Shown here: in pieces, positions 54,222-60,994 of the stretch
Position numbering within the stretch: the first letter of the stretch is position 1
How the letters are laid out: every line of letters begins with the position of its first letter
DNA from: Modicisalibacter sp033446685
GTDB taxonomy: Bacteria; Pseudomonadota; Gammaproteobacteria; Pseudomonadales; Halomonadaceae
Direction: 5' to 3'
Assembly (NCBI RefSeq): GCF_033446685.1
Contig: NZ_JAWQLY010000001.1
Location: forward strand, 1 to 64,000
DNA: 64,000 bases
Position numbers and translations under genes: made by a program
The notes under the pieces: generated by a model
The model's database searches: none
The model's input: only the letters and a program-made list of their open reading frames with translations
Told to the model about the DNA's origin: nothing

Positions 54222-55577
54222 TCAAAGGGCCTTCTTCCCAGCTGCCGAGCCCATGCAGTTGTCGTAGAAGGTGACCGTGGCCGGCCAGTCCGAGAACAGC
54301 CCGATCACGCCGACATCGCGGGCCAGCACGTCGAGCGCGAGTAGCTTGTCGCCGTCGTTGTCGACCACGTCGTCGATGCTGCGGTGATACCACTCGCCGT
54401 CTTCGCTCAACGGACCCGAGCGCTCGAAGCTCCAGGCGATGATATCCAGCCCGGCCTTTCTGGCGCGCTCGGCATAGACCGAGGGCACGATGCGGCTGCC
54501 GGAGTCGCCGGCCTCGGGATTGGACGCCAGCAGCATCCACAGCGGTGGGGCGATGATGTTCACGCCTTCATCGGCGAGTGCCTGCATGCCGGGGGTCCAG
54601 GTATCGGGCTTGGCGTAGTCGAAGCCTTCCTCGTCATAACGATCGTCGAGATAGACGGCCTGCTTGCCGAACGCCGGCGTGTTCTCGATCCAGTAACGCA
54701 CGTCTTCCAATTCAAAGGATTGCGGGTAGACATCGCTCGGCGGGACGTTCGCCGCCTTGTAGTCATCGATCAGCTTCTGGGCGTAATCGGCCTGCGACAT
54801 GCCGTCGAAGGGCATGGCCACGCTCGGCGCCTTGAGCTCCGGCGTCATCTTCACGCCCAGCGCCTTGAACAGCTCGATGCTCTCGGCATGCGTCATCAGC
54901 GTGCCGCGCTGGGCGTAAAGGTCGGTACGCCAGCCAGGGGTGGCGTCCATGTAGGCCTGAATACTGCGCGCCTCGCTATCGGCGCCTTCCATCTTGCCCT
55001 TGAGCGTCTTGAACTCGGCAAGGGTAATGTCGCTGGTGCAGCATTGAATGGCGCCCGCATTCACCAGTTCGCCGCTTTGCGGATCGAACTCGGGCGGCAC
55101 GCTGCACTTCTTGGCCAGGTCGGTCTCGAGGATGTTCGTCGTGGCGTGCAGGTCGCACTGCGAATGACGGCAGACCAGCTCCTTGTCCGCCGTGAAGGTG
55201 ACGTCGCACTCCATGATGCCTGCGCCCATCTGCGCCCCGGCGATGTACGCCTCCCGCGTGTGTTCGGGAAACTGCAGCGGCGCCCCGCGGTGGGCGATGG
55301 AAAATTCCGTGCGCTGCCAGTCGTTGCGCTGGGCGGCGCAGTTCAGCAGGTCGGCCTTGAGCGTGCGGGAGCGCTGGGTGTCCTCGTCCATATCCTGGAC
55401 CAGGTAGAGCGGACGCGGACCGAGGGTAACGTGCTTGGCGGCGGCGATGACGGCCTCGTCATTGCTGGCCGCCCAGGCAGGCGTGAAGGCGATCGTCGAG
55501 AGCAGGCACAAGCAGACGAAGAGGGCAGTGGAAAGAACGGCGGAGAGAACGTCGGGGAAATTCTTGTTATCGGTCAT
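54222..55577 (-). CDS. glycerophosphodiester phosphodiesterase, exported
   Basis: The 451-residue enzyme has a signal peptide ending near AWA (residue 36) and a TIM-barrel GDPD domain. Catalytic residues appear in IAHRGAPLQFPEHT (His96, Glu106) and MECDVTFTADKELVCRHSQC (Glu123, Asp125, His138). It should release glycerol-3-phosphate from phospholipid headgroups in the periplasm. Several extra cysteines suggest disulfides. No glp genes are nearby. Confidence 0.9.
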   Translation of the reverse strand: MTDNKNFPDVLSAVLSTALFVCLCLLSTIAFTPAWAASNDEAVIAAAKHVTLGPRPLYLVQDMDEDTQRSRTLKADLLNCAAQRNDWQRTEFSIAHRGAPLQFPEHTREAYIAGAQMGAGIMECDVTFTADKELVCRHSQCDLHATTNILETDLAKKCSVPPEFDPQSGELVNAGAIQCCTSDITLAEFKTLKGKMEGADSEARSIQAYMDATPGWRTDLYAQRGTLMTHAESIELFKALGVKMTPELKAPSVAMPFDGMSQADYAQKLIDDYKAANVPPSDVYPQSFELEDVRYWIENTPAFGKQAVYLDDRYDEEGFDYAKPDTWTPGMQALADEGVNIIAPPLWMLLASNPEAGDSGSRIVPSVYAERARKAGLDIIAWSFERSGPLSEDGEWYHRSIDDVVDNDGDKLLALDVLARDVGVIGLFSDWPATVTFYDNCMGSAAGKKAL

Positions 55578-55673
55578 GGCTGGGCTCGCTGGCTATTCGA
55601 AGAGCGGGAGCCCTGAGTATAGAACCTCGCTTGTGACGCCGCGGCGACCGTGACGTTTCACCGATCGGCGGGC

Positions 55674-56591
55674 TCACGTCCATTTTGAATCGGCGGTGAA
55701 CGACACCGTGAACCAGCGCCGCTCGGGCGGGATGGAGAGCCCGGCGGTGATCTGCTCGCGAATCTCGTCGAGCACCGCGATGCCTTGCTCTGCGCCGTAG
55801 TCGGGCGAGGTGAGGATGTGGATCTCGATGAAATGGCCGCGCCCGCTCTTGGCCACGTGGCTGAAGTATTCGAGCAGCCCCTCGCGTGCCATCACCGGCA
55901 CCATCGCCGCATGCACTTCGCTATCCAGCCCGCTGGGGGCGATCAGAAAGACCTCGCGAATGGCGCGCCGCACGATGCCAATCGGCACCGGCATGAAGCA
56001 CAGCGTCAACAGCGCCAGCAGCAGCGAATCCACGTAGGGCGTGAGGTGGGCATAGGTGGTGCGCTCCAACACCAGGGCGATGGCAAAGGCCACGATCAGC
56101 GCCGCGGTAATCAAGCCGGCCATCAGCCAGCCCTGCATGTCGATGCGCAGGAACTCGGAATCCACGCGGCGATTGATCCGCCTCTCGTAGGCATACATCG
56201 TGAAGCACGCCGTCGCCACGACCACGGCATAGACGATGGCCAGGCCGAAGGCGAGTTCCTGGCCGCCGTCCATCAGCCCCTGGACGGCATTGAGGAAGGC
56301 GTAGAAGCACAGCAACAGCAGGATGCTGCCGTTCAGCCCCGCCACCATCGGCTCCAGGTGCCAGAAGCCATGCTGGAAACGCTGGCTGGCCTCGCGCACC
56401 GCCAGCCGCGCCACCAGCAGGGCCAGCCCCGACATCGCCGCATCGATGGTCGAGAACACCCCATCGAAGAGGATCGAGCGGGAGCCGGCCAACAGGCCGA
56501 AGGTGACTCCCAGAACCGACACCGCCAGCGTGGTGGCGATGGAAAGCATCAGGGTGCGTTGTTCGAGCGCGGCTTGCGTAGGCGCTGGCAT
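55674..56591 (-). CDS. cation diffusion facilitator family transporter
   Basis: The 305-residue protein has six membrane helices and a C-terminal cytoplasmic ferredoxin-like domain. GSRSILFDGVFSTIDAAMSG carries a D-x3-D type metal site, and the second site is less clear. It should export a divalent metal such as zinc, iron or manganese in exchange for protons; the metal is unknown. Confidence 0.85.
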   Translation of the reverse strand: MPAPTQAALEQRTLMLSIATTLAVSVLGVTFGLLAGSRSILFDGVFSTIDAAMSGLALLVARLAVREASQRFQHGFWHLEPMVAGLNGSILLLLCFYAFLNAVQGLMDGGQELAFGLAIVYAVVVATACFTMYAYERRINRRVDSEFLRIDMQGWLMAGLITAALIVAFAIALVLERTTYAHLTPYVDSLLLALLTLCFMPVPIGIVRRAIREVFLIAPSGLDSEVHAAMVPVMAREGLLEYFSHVAKSGRGHFIEIHILTSPDYGAEQGIAVLDEIREQITAGLSIPPERRWFTVSFTADSKWT

Positions 56592-56696
56592 GGACAGGAC
56601 TCGGTAGCGGAAAAGCCTCGATACTAGCAGCCTGCGAGGGAGCCGGCGCGTTTGTGGCCGGACCGTGGTGAATCACCGTGCGGCGTGAGCGAGGTC

Positions 56697-56927
56697 TCAG
56701 CTCACCCTCTCGAGCTCCTGGGTGACATCGGCCATGCTGCGGTAGGTATGTCCGCCGAACTTCTCCAGGGTCTGCATTTCTGGCTCGCTGGCGTTGGGGC
56801 GGGCGTAGCGCTTGAGGTCGTCGCCGTCGACCGGAAAGTCGATGCCGGCGAACAGGCTGGCGATGCGCGCGGCCGACGGCGCTTGCATGGCCCGTTGGCC
56901 GCCGGTGCTCGCACGCGAATCCTGCAT
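56697..56927 (-). CDS. small DUF2795-like protein
   Basis: The product of 76 residues or fewer ends GHTYRSMADVTQELERVS, which resembles the DUF2795 small-protein family. ATGs at 56927 and at the internal MQAPSAARIASLFAGIDFPVDGDD are both possible starts. Function unknown. It lies alone between the CDF gene and the cassette array. Confidence 0.55.
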   Translation of the reverse strand: MQDSRASTGGQRAMQAPSAARIASLFAGIDFPVDGDDLKRYARPNASEPEMQTLEKFGGHTYRSMADVTQELERVS

Positions 56928-57022
56928 AGCTCGCCGAATTATTCTTAGTATGATTAAAACTCAATGAGTTAGGGAAAAAATTGCGTGCTAGATAACATTA
57001 TTGAACGCGCAGTCTAATATCT

Positions 57023-57029
57023 GTTAGGC
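57023..57029 (+). repeat. GTTAGGC core site, left edge of the cassette array
   Basis: GTTAGGC fits the integron recombination core GTTRRRY. It lies 85 bp before the VOC gene in an AT-rich stretch. No full attI or attC partner is clear to its left, so this may be the edge of the array or chance. Confidence 0.4.
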
Positions 57030-57113
57030 GTCATCTTCGCTGTCGAATTCAGGCAATTCGGCTCGACTATAGATTGCCACTTATGACAATTTATCCAGAC
57101 AGGAGGACTGATC

Positions 57114-57599
57114 ATGACGAGCATTGCAAAGAACACAATCTGCCTTTGGTACGATGACGCTGCTGAGGAAGCCGCGCGATTTTATGCCGAGACATTTCCC
57201 GATTCGTCACTCGGCGCAGTGCACAGCGCACCTGGGGATAATCCATCGGGGAAGGAAGGGAGCGTATTAACGGTCGAGTTCACCGTGCTAGGCGTTGCGT
57301 GCCTCGGACTCAACGGCGGACCCGCCTTCAAGCATAGCGAAGCATTCTCGTTTCAGATTGCAACCGAAGACCAAGATGAGACTGATCGCTATTGGAACGC
57401 GATCGTCAGCAACGGCGGTCAGGAGAGCGAGTGCGGGTGGTGCAAGGACAAGTGGGGCATCTCTTGGCAGATTACGCCGATCGCGCTGACGAAAGCATAT
57501 ACCAGCCCCGACCGCGCAGCCGCCAAACGCGCGTTCGATGCTATGATGACGATGAGAAAAATCGACATAGCTGTGATCGAGGCAGCGTTTCGCGGTTGA
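57114..57599 (+). CDS. VOC-family (PhnB-like) protein, cassette gene
   Basis: The 161-residue protein begins SIAKNTICLWYDDAAEEAARFYAETFPDSSLG and has the paired beta-alpha-beta units of the vicinal oxygen chelate fold, close to PhnB and the so-called 3-demethylubiquinone methyltransferase-like group. Substrate unknown. A perfect AGGAGG sits 8 bp before the ATG. It is followed within 11 bp by a GCCTAAC attC core, which fits a promoterless integron cassette. Confidence 0.85.
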   Translation: MTSIAKNTICLWYDDAAEEAARFYAETFPDSSLGAVHSAPGDNPSGKEGSVLTVEFTVLGVACLGLNGGPAFKHSEAFSFQIATEDQDETDRYWNAIVSNGGQESECGWCKDKWGISWQITPIALTKAYTSPDRAAAKRAFDAMMTMRKIDIAVIEAAFRG

Positions 57600-57609
57600 A
57601 ATGTGGGCG

Positions 57610-57661
57610 GCCTAACAAACAGTGGCAGTTTGCGCCCTTCGGGCGCTGAGCGCAGTTACAC
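57610..57661 (+). repeat. degenerate attC site after the VOC gene
   Basis: It begins with a good R'' core (GCCTAAC) directly after the VOC stop and holds a stem around GCGCCCTTCGGGCGC. It ends GTTACAC, a poor match to GTTRRRY. The layout is that of an attC site that has lost its crossover core. Confidence 0.45.
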
Positions 57662-57717
57662 CACATGGCTCAGAGCCCAGAAGCGCCACATGACGAAATA
57701 CATGGTTTGGCTCTACA

Positions 57718-58375
57718 ATGAGCTTTTTCAAACATAAACTCAAACTGCCAGAACCTCGGCCGGTGCTGTGGCCGTTGCGGCCAGCTTCGAGCGCGGAGGT
57801 GAATGATCAATTTTTGTCTGATGGACGTCGGCAGATCACTATCAGACACCAAGAATTGGCGGGCGTCACGCCGACTATGTTGGGTTGGTGGTACGGGCAT
57901 GTCAAAGGGAAATGGAGTACGCCGGAAAAACCTACCCGCGTTACTTGGTATGGCATCCACTTGATCACATTTCATACGAAGTTTCTAATGCTCAACCCGA
58001 CGGTAGCGTCGGGAAGGGCACGCGGCTGCGTATTACCGAAGAATTTCAACGCAAATCAGATAATTATTTGCAGATTAACGTACAGGTGCGGCAGCGAAAT
58101 GAAGAGACGGCGATTATTGAAAAACGTGTTGCCGGTATGGTGGTTGTCGAGCTTGTTAATAAGCTTGAGCCAACCACAAATGGTACAAACTACATTTCTA
58201 CCATGACCATCGGTACCACTTCATGGCCACGCCATCTTGGCCTCAATAAAGTTTTGAATTCAAAGATTTTGTGGGGGAAATGGGGCTCAACTGGGCGCGG
58301 CATCACATTGAGGAAATCGGTAACCTGGAGAACTTTTTGCCAGATCTCTATCGCAGTGAAATGAGAGCAGGTTAG
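57718..58375 (+). pseudogene. frameshifted DAPG-hydrolase (PhlG)-like gene
   Basis: Three frames must be joined to read one protein. The first part, to about 57905, ends VTPTMLGWWYGH. The second reads MEYAGKTYPRYLVWHPLDHISYEV and on to about 58270. The third reads LNWARHHIEEIGNLENFLPDLY and stops at 58375. The His and Glu rich motifs match the zinc hydrolase fold of 2,4-diacetylphloroglucinol hydrolase. At least two frameshifts make it inactive unless they are sequencing errors. GC is lower than in the flanks. Confidence 0.72.
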
Positions 58376-58394
58376 GTCACCAACCTCTTCATAG

Positions 58395-58652
58395 CGGCGG
58401 TCTTTAGAGGAGGGCGCCGCGGCGTATGCCCAACTAAAAGCACTTTGTGATCGCAATGATGGCGGTGACTGGGACCATCCGTTGCAATGGGAAGCATTGG
58501 GCGACTTCTCTCGCGACCACAGTGCGGCTATCGCAGCTTATGACAAGTGGCTTAAATTGCGCATCAGCTGAGTCTTCTTGACTACGTCGCATCAATTAAA
58601 TTCAGCCATGCTGAGAGTCACTATGAAGAGGGCCGTTTAGTTGAAGTTTTCT
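58395..58652 (+). pseudogene. fragment of a TPR-like protein
   Basis: From 58395 the frame reads RRSLEEGAAAYAQLKALCDRNDGG and then EALGDFSRDHSAAIAAYDKWLKLRIS before a stop. A second frame continues LDYVASIKFSHAESHYEEGRLVEVF. The helix-turn-helix spacing looks like a tetratricopeptide protein that has lost its start and suffered a frameshift. Function unknown. Confidence 0.5.
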
Positions 58653-58667
58653 GACAGTTAACTTAGC

Positions 58668-58674
58668 GTTGGGC
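58668..58674 (+). repeat. GTTGGGC core site before the GFA gene
   Basis: GTTGGGC fits the GTTRRRY crossover core and lies 19 bp before the GFA start, the normal place for a cassette boundary. The rest of the preceding attC is not recognisable in the decayed DNA upstream. Confidence 0.5.
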
Positions 58675-58692
58675 GACAAAAAGGTGAGTGAG

Positions 58693-59094
58693 ATGATGAA
58701 AGGTTCTTGTCTATGTGGCACGGTCAGCTATGAGATTTGTAGCCGGCCACACGCAATGTACTACTGCCATTGCAGTATGTGTCGCAAAGCTACGGGAAGT
58801 GCATTCGCAACCAACATGCTAGTGCGAGAGACTGACTTTACCGTGAAAACTGGCCGCTCTGTGATCAAGGCGTTTCAATCCAGTCCCGGAGAAAGCCGAT
58901 ATTTTTGTTCAGAATGCGGGTCACCGATATATTCAAAAGCACAAGCACGAGAGGGGATAGTATCAGTGCGCTGTGGCACCATTGACGATGATTTAACGGT
59001 TCGGCCAACGGAACATATCTATACTGCTTCAAAAGCACGTTGGTTCGAGATATGTGATCAACTCCCTCAGTACCCAGAGGAACCTGAGCCATGA
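58693..59094 (+). CDS. GFA / CENP-V family zinc protein, cassette gene
   Basis: The 133-residue protein has the GFA cysteine pattern: GSCLCGTVSY, CHCSMCRKATGSAF and FCSECGSPIY, which bind zinc in this family. Members include glutathione-dependent formaldehyde-activating enzymes, but the substrate here is open. The ATG at 58693 follows AAGGTGAG. The stop is 2 bp before an attC site, leaving no room for a terminator, as in integron cassettes. Confidence 0.87.
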   Translation: MMKGSCLCGTVSYEICSRPHAMYYCHCSMCRKATGSAFATNMLVRETDFTVKTGRSVIKAFQSSPGESRYFCSECGSPIYSKAQAREGIVSVRCGTIDDDLTVRPTEHIYTASKARWFEICDQLPQYPEEPEP

Positions 59095-59095
59095 G

Positions 59096-59221
59096 GCCCA
59101 ACAAGAGGCTCCAGCCGACGTCAAAACTGCTGCGCAGTTTCGCTGCGGCTGAGACATATAACAGCGCCATTGATAAGAAGTTCACGCAGCAAAGCTGCGC
59201 GGCTGAGCGTCGCCGTTAGGC
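59096..59221 (+). repeat. attC site (126 bp) between the GFA and GST genes
   Basis: It begins with GCCCAAC (R'') and ends with GTTAGGC (R'). Just inside are the L-type boxes CAGCCGACG and GGCTGAGCGTCG, which are nearly complementary. The centre holds GC-rich arms that fold on themselves (GCTGCGCAGTTTCGCTGCGG and ACGCAGCAAAGCTGCGCGG). The size is within the known attC range. Confidence 0.82.
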
Positions 59222-59329
59222 ATCGGGCATCGGAATGGCGGCGAGTAGTAATATACGCGATGGTCTGTCGATTTGCTCTTTCACCGTTCGACTATTGGTG
59301 TTACTGCGAAATCGACTAGGAGGAATATA

Positions 59330-59998
59330 GTGATCCCCATCATAACTGCCTTTGAACAGTCGCCCGATCGCGGTCAGGGGCTGGCTCGTGATACGCGCGT
59401 TCGCTGGGCTCTTGAAGAAGTGGGCCAACCCTACGAGGTTCGCCTGGTTTCGTTCCGTGCGATGAAGGAATCCTCGCATCTAGGCCGTCATCCTTTCGGC
59501 CAGATTCCAACCTATGAGGAAGGCAATCTCGCCTTGTTCGAGACGGGCGCGATCGTCTTCCATATCGCCGAGTGCCATGCGGGTCTTCTGCCGGAAGATG
59601 CCAATGCCCGGGCTCGTGCGATTACATGGATATTTGCCGCGCTTAACACCGTGGAGCCACCGATCCTGGAGCTTGCAAACGCCAAGCTTCTGGAGAGTGA
59701 TCGATCATGGAGTCAGGAACGCTTGCCGCTGGTCGAGGCTCGCGTCCGCAATCGGCTGGATCAACTTTCTGTTCGCTTAGGTAACGCCGAGTGGCTCGAT
59801 CGTGCGTTCAGCGCGGGCGACCTGATGATGGTTTCAGTGCTGCTCAGGCTGAAGTCCTCGGGAATTCTGGACGAATTTCCGAATCTGGCTACCTATGTCA
59901 CCCGCGGCGAAGGGCGTCCTGCCTACAAGCGCGCCTTCGCCGCTCAGTTGGCTGTTTTCACTGACAGGGGATTCGGCCGAGGGAAATGCGATGCCTAA
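59330..59998 (+). CDS. glutathione S-transferase family protein, cassette gene
   Basis: The 222-residue protein has a thioredoxin-like N-terminal domain (TRVRWALEEVGQPYEVRLVSF, then GQIPTYEEGNLALFETGAI) and an all-helical C-terminal domain, as in GSTs. The catalytic Ser/Tyr/Cys position is not clear. The start is GTG with a strong AGGAGGA site. Its TAA stop lies inside the R'' core of the next attC, the classic cassette arrangement. Confidence 0.85.
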   Translation: MIPIITAFEQSPDRGQGLARDTRVRWALEEVGQPYEVRLVSFRAMKESSHLGRHPFGQIPTYEEGNLALFETGAIVFHIAECHAGLLPEDANARARAITWIFAALNTVEPPILELANAKLLESDRSWSQERLPLVEARVRNRLDQLSVRLGNAEWLDRAFSAGDLMMVSVLLRLKSSGILDEFPNLATYVTRGEGRPAYKRAFAAQLAVFTDRGFGRGKCDA

Positions 59999-60052
59999 CC
60001 ATGCCATTCAGCCGACGCTCGTACCTCGTGCGGCTGATGGCCGCCGTTGGGC
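59993..60052 (+). repeat. attC site (60 bp, 59-be type) after the GST gene
   Basis: GCCTAAC (59993-59999) and GTTGGGC (60046-60052) are the outer cores. The inner TCAGCCG and CGGCTGA are exact complements, with an unpaired extra segment between. At 60 bp it is the textbook short attC. Confidence 0.87.
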
Positions 60053-60076
60053 GGCACCCTAAACTGAGGAGAAGAA

Positions 60077-60568
60077 ATGTTCAAAGGCTCGCGATTTGCA
60101 CTCTCTTCGCTCCAGCGAAAGGTAGTCCTGACGGTGCATATCATCGTCTCGGTCGGTTTGCTGGGCGACTCCGCGGGCTTTCTCGCAGTCGCGATCCGTG
60201 GAGCGGCGGCAACGGATCCGGCGATCGCCGAGGCGTCCTACCAGACGCTCCGAATGTTTAGTTACGTATTCGGCATTCCGCTTAGTTTTGCCGGGTTGCT
60301 AACAGGACTTCTGCTGGGGCTCGGTACGAATTGGGGTGTGTTCCGTTACCCCTGGGTCACCACGAAGCTCCTATTGATCATTTCGGTTATCGCCGTCGGA
60401 GCACTTGTACTCGACGGAGAGATGGACGCTATGCTCAGCGGGAGCGGCGGCGCCGAAGGCAAACTGATCGCGGGAGCGGCTTATGACGTCTTCGCCCTAG
60501 CAGCAGCCACCTTCATCGCGGTTTTCAAACCAAGTGGACGATGGTCATCCAAGCCTGCCGCCCAATAA
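60077..60568 (+). CDS. four-helix membrane protein (DUF2269-like), cassette gene
   Basis: The 163-residue protein has four hydrophobic helices (VLTVHIIVSVGLLGDSAGFLAVAI, FGIPLSFAGLLTGLLLGLG, VTTKLLLIISVIAVGALVL, AAYDVFALAAATFIAVF). It resembles DUF2269-type integral membrane proteins. Function unknown. GAGGAGAAGAA precedes the ATG. Its stop overlaps a truncated attC. Confidence 0.75.
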   Translation: MFKGSRFALSSLQRKVVLTVHIIVSVGLLGDSAGFLAVAIRGAAATDPAIAEASYQTLRMFSYVFGIPLSFAGLLTGLLLGLGTNWGVFRYPWVTTKLLLIISVIAVGALVLDGEMDAMLSGSGGAEGKLIAGAAYDVFALAAATFIAVFKPSGRWSSKPAAQ

Positions 60569-60584
60569 TTCATTGGAGGCGGAC
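60560..60584 (+). repeat. truncated attC at the right end of the array
   Basis: The first 25 bp (GCCCAAT, then AATTCATT and GGCGGACG) resemble the left half of a common attC form that starts GCCCAAC, AATTC, then AAGCCGACG. The right half is missing; IS66-like remnant sequence comes next. It overlaps the stop of the membrane-protein gene. Confidence 0.5.
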
Positions 60585-60668
60585 GTTAATAGTGCAGGAT
60601 GTGCCGGTGCCGCCGCGTCATCTACCGTCGTGCTTCGTCATCCAATGAGCCGGTCCGACACCGGGTTG

Positions 60669-60885
60669 CGGGCCTCTCTGTGCCGCGAGCCGATCGACAT
60701 ACGAAAGCAGATCGATCGGCTGGCTCTACTGGTTCAGGGGGGCTATGGAGCTCAACCCCTTCGAAGAGACGGTGTTCGTGAGCGCGACAAGGTGAAGCTA
60801 CTGTTCTGGTAGCGGTCTGGTATAAGCGCTTGGAGCGTAAGTGCTTCAAGTGGTCCGATCGGCTGCGGGGCAGGGCGGCCAACCC
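60669..60885 (+). pseudogene. remnant of an IS66-family tnpB
   Basis: One frame reads CREPIDIRKQIDRLALLVQ and RDKVKLLFW. Another, starting near 60745, reads MELNPFEETVFV and VWYKRLERKCFKWSDR. Together they line up with IS66 TnpB (DMRKSIDGLAxLV, DPF, RRRDKxKLLYW, LWYKRLExGRF). Frameshifts and missing ends show a dead element. It separates the cassette array from the ycaO gene. The rest of 60569-60994 holds no other gene that I can support. Confidence 0.68.
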
Positions 60886-60994
60886 GATTTCGTCTACCAC
60901 CCAAGACGGTGGGCGCCAAAATCCGGATAATGGCGGCCAATCCGCCTTTGCTCAAAATTCGGGGCGCTGCCATTTACCAATCCGGCTCTTTTCC

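Noticed and set aside
58371..58377. GTTAGGT as a further attC core
   Set aside because: It lies within the stop of the PhlG-like pseudogene and has no partner core or stem around it.
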